Assembly: GCF_014158035.1 (NCBI RefSeq)
Contig: NZ_JACFXW010000003.1
Coordinates: forward strand, 124,001-188,000
Origin: Rhizobium sp. G21
GTDB taxonomy: Bacteria; Pseudomonadota; Alphaproteobacteria; Rhizobiales; Rhizobiaceae
Reading direction: 5' to 3'
Length of the DNA: 64,000 bases
Below the pieces are notes generated by a model, which saw nothing but the letters and a program-made list of their open reading frames with translations, ran no database searches and was not told where the DNA came from. This document shows positions 56,933 through 64,000 of the stretch, in pieces. The position numbers and the translations under genes are program-made. Each line of letters opens with the position of its first letter. Position 1 is the first letter of the stretch.

Positions 56933-57679
56933 TCAGCCGCCGATCATCAGCTTGACGATCTCGTCATGCGTCGTCTCGGCGATCTGCCTTTCGCCGGCGA
57001 CGACCCCGCGGCGCAGCACCACGATACGGTCCGAGACGGCGAAAATATCCTGCAGGTTATGCGAGATGAAGATCACGCCTTTGCCCTGCGCCTTCAGCGC
57101 CTTGATCAGCGAGATCACCTTGCGCTGTTCCGGCACGCCGAGCGCGGCGGTCGGTTCGTCCATGATCAGGATCTTGGCGTTCCAGTAGACGGCGCGGCCG
57201 ATGGCCACAGCCTGACGCTGACCGCCGGAGAAGTTGCTCACCGGGGCGTCCAGCCGTTTGACGTGGAAATCCAGCTTGGCCATGGTTTCCCGTGCTGCAT
57301 CCGCCATCTTCTTGCGGTCGAGCGCCGGCAGGAAGCCGAACAACTTGCGCATCGGTTCGCGGCCGAGAAAGATATTGGCGCCGATGGTGAGATTGTCGGC
57401 GAGCGCCAGATCCTGATAGATCGTCTCGATGCCGAGCGCGCGCGCCTCCTGCGGCGAGCCGAACTTCACCTCCTCGCCTTCGATCAGGATTTCACCCGAT
57501 GTCGGCGGATAGACACCGGAGAGCGCCTTGATCATCGTGGTCTTGCCTGCGCCGTTGTCGCCGGCCAGCGCCACGACTTCGCCGGGGCGGACCACCATGG
57601 AGCAACCTTCGAGCGCCCGGACCGCGCCGAAATGACGGGAGAGATTGCGGACTTCGAGAAGCGGCGTTTGACTATTCAT
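56933..57679 (-). CDS. Simple-sugar ABC transporter ATP-binding protein (single domain, FrcA-like)
   Basis: ATPase of the ribose/fructose-type importer, 248 residues with only one nucleotide-binding half, as in FrcA rather than RbsA. Walker A is GDNGAGKTTMIK, Q-loop IYQDLALADNLT, signature FSGGQRQAVAIGRAV and Walker B ILIMDEPTAALG. Its start overlaps the permease stop by eight bases. It is the last gene of the transcript before a strong terminator. Confidence 0.93.
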   Translation of the reverse strand: MNSQTPLLEVRNLSRHFGAVRALEGCSMVVRPGEVVALAGDNGAGKTTMIKALSGVYPPTSGEILIEGEEVKFGSPQEARALGIETIYQDLALADNLTIGANIFLGREPMRKLFGFLPALDRKKMADAARETMAKLDFHVKRLDAPVSNFSGGQRQAVAIGRAVYWNAKILIMDEPTAALGVPEQRKVISLIKALKAQGKGVIFISHNLQDIFAVSDRIVVLRRGVVAGERQIAETTHDEIVKLMIGG

Positions 57680-58736
57680 CCTGCTTGCCTCCGCTGAACC
57701 GGCGCTGGGCCTGGTCGATCAGCACGGAAATGATGATGACGACGCCGACGGCGATGAACTGCCAGAACGGTTCGACATCGATGAAGACGAGGCCGTATTG
57801 GATCACGGCGATGACGAGAGCGCCGGCAACCGTGCCGATGATCGAGCCCGAGCCGCCGAAAAGCGACGCGCCGCCGATGACCACGGCTGCGACGGAATCG
57901 AGCAGCAGCGGTTCGCCGGCCTGCGCTGCGCCGGCGGTGAAGCGCGCGGCGTATAGCGCGCCGCCCAATCCTGCGCACATGGCCGAGAGGATGTAGAGCT
58001 TGAGGATATGCGCCTTGATGTCGATGCCGGCCCGGCGGGCAGCCTGAGCATTGGCGCCGATGGCGTAATTGTGCTGACCGAACCGCGTCTGGCTGAGCAC
58101 GTAGTGCATGGCCAAGACGAAGATCGCGGTGACGATGACCAGATAGGGCACGCCGAACAGACGGCCATTGCCCAATGCGGCGAACCAGGAATTGCTGACA
58201 GGCACGGTGGTGCCGCCGGCGAGAAGAAAGGCCGCGCCGCGGGCGACGCCGAACATGCCGAGCGTGCCGATGAAGGGCGGGATCTTGAGTCGGGAAATCA
58301 GCAAGCCGTTGACCACGCCCGGCACGGCGGCCGCGAGAATAGACGCGAGGATGCCGAACAGCATGGCGAACGGCAGCGGCATGTAGACACCGGCGATATT
58401 GGTCAAATGCGCGGCGACGACGGCCGCCAGGCCCATGATGAAGCCGGTCGACAGGTCGATGCCGCCGGAAATGATGACAAAAGTCTGCCCCACCGCAATC
58501 AGCAGCGGCGCCACGGCGAAGATCGCCACGGACTGCCAGTTGAACGAGGAAAAGGCGAAGGTGCCGCCGAACGAGACGCGGGACCAGATTTCGAAAATGA
58601 TGATGAGAGCGGCCAGAAAAAGCCAGGCCCTCAGTTGGGCGATACGCTGCAGCAGCGTCTTGCCGGCTTCGGCGTGGTCGGCCTGCGGCGCGACATGTTT
58701 TTCGGCCTCGGTCGTCATGGTTGCAATATCCGTCAT
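57672..58736 (-). CDS. Simple-sugar ABC transporter permease (RbsC/FrcC type)
   Basis: Membrane permease of the RbsC/FrcC class, 354 residues from ATG 58736, with about nine hydrophobic segments. Hallmarks are TFVIISGGIDLSTGFIMGLA, the core LISRLKIPPFIGTLGMFGVARG and the C-terminal VIQYGLVFIDVEPFWQFIAVGVV, each given here in part. The frame is open upstream, but GGGAAA ahead of 58736 and the usual lengths favour this start. Confidence 0.92.
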   Translation of the reverse strand: MTDIATMTTEAEKHVAPQADHAEAGKTLLQRIAQLRAWLFLAALIIIFEIWSRVSFGGTFAFSSFNWQSVAIFAVAPLLIAVGQTFVIISGGIDLSTGFIMGLAAVVAAHLTNIAGVYMPLPFAMLFGILASILAAAVPGVVNGLLISRLKIPPFIGTLGMFGVARGAAFLLAGGTTVPVSNSWFAALGNGRLFGVPYLVIVTAIFVLAMHYVLSQTRFGQHNYAIGANAQAARRAGIDIKAHILKLYILSAMCAGLGGALYAARFTAGAAQAGEPLLLDSVAAVVIGGASLFGGSGSIIGTVAGALVIAVIQYGLVFIDVEPFWQFIAVGVVIIISVLIDQAQRRFSGGKQDE

Positions 58737-58805
58737 TGTTTTTCCCGGGTTCAGTCCCGGCGACCGGGCGAACAACATCGCCCCGACGCGTCAAACGAGG
58801 AAAAG

Positions 58806-58833
58806 CGGCGCCCAACGCAAAGCGTGGGCGCCG
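58806..58833. promoter_or_regulatory. Stem-loop between binding protein and permease of the ribose-type system
   Basis: CGGCGCCCAACGC and GCGTGGGCGCCG pair over 12 bases with one bulged base around an AAA loop. It lies just after the binding-protein stop on the minus strand. Such hairpins commonly keep the binding-protein mRNA more abundant than that of the permease. Confidence 0.6.
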
Positions 58834-58851
58834 AGGCTCAGGGAGTAAAAG

Positions 58852-59841
58852 TTATTCCGAGTAGATGAACTTGGCGACGTTCGGATCGGACAGGTTGGAC
58901 TTGTCGATCACGGTAAAGCCGGTGCCAATCGCGGTCGGCACGGAATTGCCGGTCAGATGCGCATAGGCGGCCATGACGCCGAAATAACCGATTTCAGCCG
59001 GATGCTGGGCGATCGCCATATCCACGAGGCCGCCGTTGATGTTGTCGACAATGCTGCCGGGCGCGTCGAAGGCCACGACGCGGACTTTACCCATCTGGCC
59101 GGCCTGCTGAACGCCGTTGGCGGCGCCGAGGGCGGAGAACAGGTTGGCGCCGAACACGCCCGAAAGATCGGGATTGCGGGCATAGACGGCCTGCAGCTGG
59201 GACGCGGCCTTGTTGGCGTCGTTGTCGTTGAACTGGGTTTCCAGGACGGTAATGTCGGGATGCTTGGCCATTTCGGCCTTGAAGCCTTCCTCGCGCTGGT
59301 CGGTGGTCGAGATGCCCGGCTTGACGTTGGACACATAGACCTTGCCCTTGTCGCCGATCGCCGCGGCCAAAGCGCGGGCGGCGATTGCCCCGCCGAGCAC
59401 GTTGTCGGACGCCACATAGGAGATCGGGAAATCGGCGTCGCCGGCGCCCGTCTGATACTGGCCGGTGCCGATGAAGGTGTCGACGGTGATCACGGGAATG
59501 CCGGCGTCGGCGGCCTTCTTGAGCGGCTGCACGAGCTGCGTCTTGTCGGTCGGCGCAATCAGGATCGCGTCAGGCTTCTTGGCGATCACGGCGTCGAGCA
59601 CCGGAACCTGGGTGACCGGGTTGAAATCCGGCGCGCCCTGGAACACGAGTTCGGCGCCTACCGCCTTGGCGGCGGCTTCCGCGCCCTTGCGCATGGTGAT
59701 GTAGAAGGCGTCCGTGGTCAGGCCCGGAATGAGGGCGATGGTGAATTTTTTGTCCTGCGCGCCAGCGCTTCCTGCCGAAAGCGCGACCGCGCTCGCCATT
59801 GCGAGCGCACCGGCCGCCTTGAAAAATGAACGACGCTCCAT
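58852..59841 (-). CDS. Periplasmic sugar-binding protein, ribose/fructose-type ABC importer
   Basis: Binding protein of the RbsB-like family, 329 residues. A signal peptide MERRSFFKAAGALAMASAVA, with a twin-arginine-like RRSFFK, ends near SAGAQ. Typical segments are DAVIAKKPDAILIAPTDK, AADAGIPVITVDTFIG and VYARNPDLSGVFGANLFSA. ATG 59841 is chosen because GAGGAGGAG lies just before it. With the permease and single-domain ATPase downstream it makes a full importer. The adjacent SorC regulator, aldolase and kinases suggest a ketose or sugar alcohol. Confidence 0.92.
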   Translation of the reverse strand: MERRSFFKAAGALAMASAVALSAGSAGAQDKKFTIALIPGLTTDAFYITMRKGAEAAAKAVGAELVFQGAPDFNPVTQVPVLDAVIAKKPDAILIAPTDKTQLVQPLKKAADAGIPVITVDTFIGTGQYQTGAGDADFPISYVASDNVLGGAIAARALAAAIGDKGKVYVSNVKPGISTTDQREEGFKAEMAKHPDITVLETQFNDNDANKAASQLQAVYARNPDLSGVFGANLFSALGAANGVQQAGQMGKVRVVAFDAPGSIVDNINGGLVDMAIAQHPAEIGYFGVMAAYAHLTGNSVPTAIGTGFTVIDKSNLSDPNVAKFIYSE

Positions 59842-59941
59842 AGTCTCCTCCTCGAGATGTGCGTGTTGGGATAGCCCGATCCACTCCTCCTCGGGATCGT
59901 GCATGGCCCATATTCACGCTCGTTCAGAGCCGGCGTCAAGT

Positions 59942-59966
59942 GAAATATTTTCCTGAAAGATATTTC
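59942..59966. promoter_or_regulatory. Inverted repeat upstream of the sugar-binding-protein gene
   Basis: GAAATAT (59942-59948) and ATATTTC (59960-59966) flank an 11-base centre in an A/T-rich patch about 100 bases before the binding-protein start and just past the SorC stop. It is a candidate operator for the SorC or DeoR protein. The GAAAT/ATTTC half-sites recur in front of the aldolase gene. Confidence 0.45.
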
Positions 59967-59981
59967 TTGCGTTTTTTTGCG

Positions 59982-60899
59982 TTAATCTGGAGTGCGCTCT
60001 GCGCTGATGAGGTCGATGACCGCCTGCGCGGTGGTCGTGTCCGTCACCACGGCGTTGACCATGCCGGATCTCACGGCGCCGACAACGCCTGCCGCCTTCT
60101 CCGGTGAGGCGACGACGCCGATCGAGAGTGGGGTCTGGCGCAGTTGTTGCGGGCTCGCTGCGATCATCCTCTCCTCGCCATCCCAGGGCAGCAATCTGCC
60201 GTCGACCGCCACGTAATGGCGGATCACATCGCCGGCGGCATTGATCAGCGCCTTCTCGCTGGCGGTGGCGGCGCTGGCCTCGGTTGGTTGCGGCGCATGC
60301 GTCAGGCCGACGCCGACTATGGCGCAATCGAGCCGGTCCCAGAGCGCGATGGTCTCTCGCACCGAGGCGTCCGATAGAAATGCGTCGCGGAGTTCGAGCG
60401 AGGAAAGATAGGGCGCGTGCAGAAATCTCGGCTGGCCGCCGATCTGCTCGGCAGCCGAGCGGACGAATTCATTGATTTGAAAATGCGGCGCCGCCTGTTG
60501 CATGCCGCCGTTCAAGGGGACGACTTGAGCATCGCCGAGCGGCGGCAGTCCCGCCAGCACCACCTCGCGCACTGCCCGTCCCCACCCCAGACCGATCACC
60601 GCGCCTTCGCCGAGACCGGCCGCCTTGAGAAGGCCGCCCAGCGGTTGGGCCAGCGCGCCGAGCACGCCGCTTTGCGGCGTATCGATCACCGCCGCCGCCT
60701 TCAGGCCCAGAGCCGCAATCAGTTCAGCAGTAATCTCTTCGGGCGAGACGAGATCGAGCACCTCGATCCTGACGATGCCGACGGACCGGGCCTTTTGCAA
60801 CATGCGGGAGACCGTGGCCGTGGACATGCCGAGTTTCCGCGCAATATCGATCTGCGACATGTCGGAGACATAATGCAGCTTGGCCACCATATGCAGCAT
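59982..60899 (-). CDS. SorC/LsrR-family (sugar-binding) transcriptional regulator
   Basis: SorC-type regulator with helix-turn-helix DMSQIDIARKLGMSTATVSR at about residues 13-32 and the sugar-phosphate-sensing domain (GLGWGRAVREV; GEERMIAASPQQLRQ). About 305 residues from ATG 60899. That start is very close to the helix-turn-helix and has no ribosome site. The frame stays open to 60965 and AAAGGA lies near 60950, so the true start may be a rare codon (CTG near 60941) or be hidden by a small indel. It is divergent from the aldolase and directly upstream of the importer, and probably controls both. Confidence 0.85.
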   Translation of the reverse strand: MLHMVAKLHYVSDMSQIDIARKLGMSTATVSRMLQKARSVGIVRIEVLDLVSPEEITAELIAALGLKAAAVIDTPQSGVLGALAQPLGGLLKAAGLGEGAVIGLGWGRAVREVVLAGLPPLGDAQVVPLNGGMQQAAPHFQINEFVRSAAEQIGGQPRFLHAPYLSSLELRDAFLSDASVRETIALWDRLDCAIVGVGLTHAPQPTEASAATASEKALINAAGDVIRHYVAVDGRLLPWDGEERMIAASPQQLRQTPLSIGVVASPEKAAGVVGAVRSGMVNAVVTDTTTAQAVIDLISAERTPD

Positions 60900-60961
60900 G
60901 GCGCGGGTCGCCGCCGTTTCCTGAGCGGGTTGGGGAGGCAGCTTGCAATTCCTTTCAGAAA

Positions 60962-61067
60962 CGTGTTACACGATTGCTGGAGGAGTTATCGCCGAAAACC
61001 ATCAGTTTAGCAACGCTTGAAACGACGCTGTTATCAGCGATGAGGGCCGGAAATCACCGCATTTCCG
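60962..61067. promoter_or_regulatory. Divergent control region between sorC and the aldolase gene
   Basis: Two symmetric elements are visible: CGTGTTACACG (60962-60972, five-base arms around T), and CGGAAAT (61048-61054) with ATTTCCG (61061-61067) separated by six bases. The second shares its GAAAT/ATTTC half-sites with the repeat near 59950. A smaller GCGGG/CCCGC hairpin (61127-61142) lies in the aldolase leader. No clear -35/-10 pair stands out. Confidence 0.45.
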
Positions 61068-61157
61068 CCAATGGCGCTCTGTTGCCTATGGTTTTCCGGA
61101 GGTGTTCGACCTGAAATGCTGAAATTGCGGGCCTAGACCCGCTTTGGGAGAGAAACG

Positions 61158-62075
61158 ATGAGCATGATGACTACGGCCGAATTGCGCGGCTACCAGCAGA
61201 TCTGTGGCGACAATGGCGCGATGATGGTGATCGCCTGCGACCAGCGCGGCGGCATGCGACAATTGCTGGCGGATGATCCCGAAGCGCAAGCGAAAATCGC
61301 CAACGATGTGCTCGGCGACACCAAGGCGGACATCACCCGCTATCTGGCGTCGGAAGCGGGTTGCGTGCTGGTCGATCCTGTCTGTGCGGTGCCGCATCTC
61401 GTCGACAACTGGGTCCTGCCGCGCAACACCGCGCTGCTGATCGGCCTGGACGCGTCGGGTTGGGACGTGTCGCCCGAGGGCTACCGCATCTCCAAGCTCT
61501 GCGACGGCGTCAATGCCCGCAAGGTCCGCGAACTCGGCGGCACAGGCGGCAAGATCATGGTCTATCTCCGTTCTGACAAGCCCGAGGCCAACACTCGCAA
61601 TCTGGAAATCCTGAAGGATTGCATCGATGATTTCGCGCGTGAAGAGCTGTTTCTCGTCGTCGAATTCCTGACCTACAGGCTCGAGGACGAAAGCAAGGAA
61701 GCCTATGAGGCGATTTTCCCGCAGCTAATTCTCGACGGTTGCCGCATGAGCATCGACCTCGGCGCCAAGGTGCTGAAGATTCCCTATCCGGGGTCGGATG
61801 ACGCCTGCGCCGCTGTCACCAAACTCTGCGGCGACACACCCTGGGCGGTGCTGTCGGCCGGCGTCGATCATTCGACCTTCCTGGTGCAGGTGGAAAGCGC
61901 GATGAAGCATGGCGCTTCCGGCGTGATCGCGGGCCGTTCCCTGTGGAAGGACTGCATTTCACTGGATCGCACGGTCACCAAATCCCGCCTGCAGGAAATC
62001 GCCGTTCCGCGCCTGCGCGAGATCCAAGCGATCATCGATCGCTACGCCAAGACCCAGCGCCGCCAGGCGGCGTGA
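61158..62075 (+). CDS. Class I aldolase of the LacD/YihT type
   Basis: Barrel aldolase related to tagatose-1,6-bisphosphate aldolase LacD and sulfofructose-phosphate aldolase YihT. Family features: VIACDQRGGMRQLL near residue 23, the Schiff-base lysine in GAKVLKIPYPGSDDACAAV, and AVLSAGVDHSTFLVQVESAM followed by GASGVIAGRSLWKD. 305 residues. GGGAGAG precedes ATG 61158. It is followed by a kinase gene whose possible GTG start overlaps its stop. It would split a ketose phosphate into two three-carbon units. The exact substrate is open. Confidence 0.85.
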   Translation: MSMMTTAELRGYQQICGDNGAMMVIACDQRGGMRQLLADDPEAQAKIANDVLGDTKADITRYLASEAGCVLVDPVCAVPHLVDNWVLPRNTALLIGLDASGWDVSPEGYRISKLCDGVNARKVRELGGTGGKIMVYLRSDKPEANTRNLEILKDCIDDFAREELFLVVEFLTYRLEDESKEAYEAIFPQLILDGCRMSIDLGAKVLKIPYPGSDDACAAVTKLCGDTPWAVLSAGVDHSTFLVQVESAMKHGASGVIAGRSLWKDCISLDRTVTKSRLQEIAVPRLREIQAIIDRYAKTQRRQAA

Positions 62076-62086
62076 CGGAGGCCGGC

Positions 62087-63498
62087 ATGGCGGATGAGGC
62101 TATCGGCCTTGACATCGGCGGCACGCGGATGCGCGTCGCCCGGATCAGCGCGGACGGCGTGATCCTCGACAAGAAAATCGTCGAGGGGTGCCGCGAACCG
62201 GGCCGCGCGCTCGACATGTTCTGCGACCTCATTCGCGAGTTCGACGGACCTGACGTGTGCGCGATCGGCATCGGCGTGCCTGGCAGGGTCGACGCCCGTA
62301 GCGGCGCGGTGCTTTCCGGCGGTTTTCTCGATCTTTCCAGCGTCGATGTGAAGGGCCGGATCGAAGGGAGTTCGGCCGCCCCGTTCGCATCGAGAATGAC
62401 TGCTCGATGGCGCTCATCGCCGAAGCCAGGGTCGGCGCCGCCAAAGGGCTCGCCAATGTGGTGATGCTGACGATCGGCACCGGCATCGGCGGCGCGGCGA
62501 TGCTGGACGGCCGCATCGTCAACGGCAAGCAGGCGGCGGGCCAACTCGGCCATGTCGTGGTGCAGGCCGATGGCCCGATCTGCGTCTGCGGACAGGCCGG
62601 TTGTGTAGAGCTCTATTCCTCAGGCACAGCGCTTGGAAGGCTGACGGCGGAAGCCGGTTTGCCGTCCGGTCTGCGCTGCGAGGAGATCCTGGAGAAAGCC
62701 TTATCCGGCGATGTGCCTCATTGCGCCTTGCTTGCGAGTTGGGCCAAGCCTTTGCGGGCGGCAATCAACACGCTGTCGGCAACGTTCGATCCCGATGTGC
62801 TGCTGCTCGGCGGCGGGCTTGGGGGCGCGGCCGGCGCGCTGGATTTCGCGCCTGCGATCGGCCGATGGTATCAGACGCCGGTGCGAACCGCAGCGCTCGG
62901 CGATGACGCCGGTATGATCGGGGCGGGGCTGGCCGCGCTCGAACTTGCCGGGCTGCGCCACGTGGGTAAGAAAGTCGTGCTCGTCAATGGCGTGCCGGCC
63001 TCCGGCAAAAGTCGGGTGGCCTCGCAAATTGCAAATCGTCTGGGCTGGCAGATGCTGTCGCTCGACATGGTCAAGAACCCCTTCCTGGCCGAACTCGACG
63101 ATGTCGATCGCCTGTTCAATCGCAGGCTCGGCAAAGCGAGTTATCGGGCGATCTGGGACATCGTGGCGGCCGCGCCGCCCGGCGCGGGCTTCGTCATCGA
63201 CGCCTGGTTTGGTTTTCAGCCGCTTGAGCAATTGGATGGGTATCTCGCGTCTTCAGGCGTGGATGGGCTGGCCGAACTCTGGTGCTCGGCGCCGCCCGAG
63301 GTGATCGGCGAACGCTATCGGGCGCGATTGACGGAGCGTCTGCCGGGACATCCCGGCGAAAGCTATGTGCCGGAACTGATTGAGCTTGCGCGCAGCGCCG
63401 CGCCCACTGGGCGGGCGCCTTCCCTGACGATCAACACCACGGCGCCGCTCAATGAGGCGGCGACGCTTGTCTGGCTCGGTGAGAAGCTGAAACTATGA
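62087..63498 (+). CDS. Fused ROK-family sugar kinase and P-loop kinase (frameshifted)
   Basis: Two kinases in one chain, about 470 residues after repair. The N-terminal half is a ROK kinase: DIGGTRMRVARI, VMLTIGTGIGGAAML and the zinc motif GQLGHVVVQ...CVCGQAGCVE. The C-terminal half (from about residue 300) is a P-loop kinase of the chloramphenicol-phosphotransferase/gluconate-kinase-like group, with Walker A VNGVPASGKSRVASQ and VIDAWFGF. The ROK part is interrupted after VDVKGRIEG and resumes as EFGRPVRIENDCSMALIAEA. One G of the run 62366-62368 is missing. GTG 62072, overlapping the aldolase stop, is another possible start. Context suggests two phosphorylations of one sugar. Confidence 0.85.
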
Positions 63499-63534
63499 TC
63501 GGCGCGCCGACTTGCCGGCGGCGTGCGCAGAGGG

Positions 63535-64000
63535 TCATGTCGGGTCGCCGGCGGCTTGGTCATAGAGGTCGAGCACCTGATCGAACGCGGCGATGAGGAT
63601 CTCTTCCATCGCCTGCGATGCAAGGATTGAAGCCAGCGACGGGAGATATTGATGAAACAGCGTTTCCGGTATCGTCAGTCCTGACAGGGCGTGGCGCAGA
63701 TCGTCGACGGCCGCATGGGCTTCCGGCCGGTTCCAGTAATAGCGGATGCGGTCGCTGTAACTGTAGTGACGTTGCAGCGCGAGCGCGGTGTCGTCGCCGT
63801 GATAATGTCCGCGCCAGTCTTTGGGATCCGCAGTCAGCAGCGCCTCCATCCGGTCGCGTAGACGTCGGCCGCCATATTCGGCAACGAGTTCTGCCGCGAT
63901 CATGTCCAGCCCATAGAGCGCCTCGCGATAGGCGAAGGTCAGCCAGGGGCCGACTTTCAGGATCTGGAAGCCGTCTTCCACGAGCGCCCTCAGGGCCTCA
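63535..64000 (-). CDS. kbaZ: Tagatose-1,6-bisphosphate aldolase subunit, KbaZ/GatZ type (5' end outside window)
   Basis: C-terminal part of a KbaZ/GatZ-family protein, the non-catalytic stabilising subunit of class II tagatose-1,6-bisphosphate aldolase; some members act alone as kinases or epimerases. Diagnostic stretches: ILKVGPWLTFAYREALYGLD, the QRHYSYSDRIRYYW segment and LFHQYLP. The frame is open to the right edge (EALRALVEDGFQ), so the gene continues beyond 64000. It is convergent with the fused kinase gene and 36 bases from it. Together with the LacD-type aldolase it points to ketohexose bisphosphate metabolism. Confidence 0.88.
   Translation of the reverse strand, partial: EALRALVEDGFQILKVGPWLTFAYREALYGLDMIAAELVAEYGGRRLRDRMEALLTADPKDWRGHYHGDDTALALQRHYSYSDRIRYYWNRPEAHAAVDDLRHALSGLTIPETLFHQYLPSLASILASQAMEEILIAAFDQVLDLYDQAAGDPT

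Overview
The window is G+C-rich, densely packed bacterial DNA. It looks like a chromosome arm or large replicon of an alphaproteobacterium of the order Hyphomicrobiales (Rhizobiales). The reasons are the many ABC importers each paired with its own LacI, LysR, GntR, TetR, DeoR or SorC regulator, a biuret hydrolase that resembles the Rhizobium enzyme closely, and a rhizobial-type palindromic repeat after one binding-protein gene. The assignment is from recognition only. I saw no rRNA, tRNA, insertion sequence, phage gene, CRISPR array or replication origin.

Layout. 1-2598 (minus): a PAS-array GGDEF/EAL c-di-GMP protein that runs off the left edge. 3032-10317 (plus): LacI regulator, sugar ABC importer and an ADP-ribosylglycohydrolase-like enzyme. 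10413-17888: a LysR regulator divergent from an operon in which a BMP-type ABC importer is interleaved with biuret hydrolase, a second cysteine hydrolase (possibly triuret hydrolase) and a small cupin. 17957-26207: LacI regulator divergent from a second sugar ABC importer and a cytoplasmic GH2 glycosidase. 26316-33645: LysR regulator divergent from dabB-dabA (inorganic carbon uptake), then a glycerate kinase and a ribokinase-family kinase. 33662-46781: a long minus-strand operon with a trimethylamine-dehydrogenase-like flavoenzyme, MFS carrier, CocE-type hydrolase, Opp/Dpp-type ABC importer and an MttB-family methyltransferase, next to a divergent BetI-like TetR regulator. 46782-49549: amidase and agmatine deiminase. 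49691-56005: uxuA divergent from gntR, then an SDR, a Gfo/Idh/MocA dehydrogenase, two isomerase/epimerase-like proteins and an alpha/beta hydrolase. 56008-64000: DeoR regulator, a ribose/fructose-type ABC importer, SorC regulator, a LacD/YihT-type aldolase, a fused ROK plus P-loop kinase, and a KbaZ/GatZ-type protein cut by the right edge.

The genes form self-contained capture-and-degrade modules: a binding protein and permease bring in one compound, neighbouring enzymes process it, and an adjacent regulator controls the set. The two most interesting modules are the biuret importer-hydrolase operon, whose promoter carries a LysR-type box and a possible sigma-54 promoter, and the sugar module at the right end, where one polypeptide carries two kinases beside aldolases acting on bisphosphorylated ketoses.

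Quality caveat. Twelve genes are broken by thirteen single-base indels, almost all one missing G or C in a short G/C run. Each restored frame gives the expected family motifs and length, so I annotate these as whole genes and suspect sequencing error rather than gene decay.
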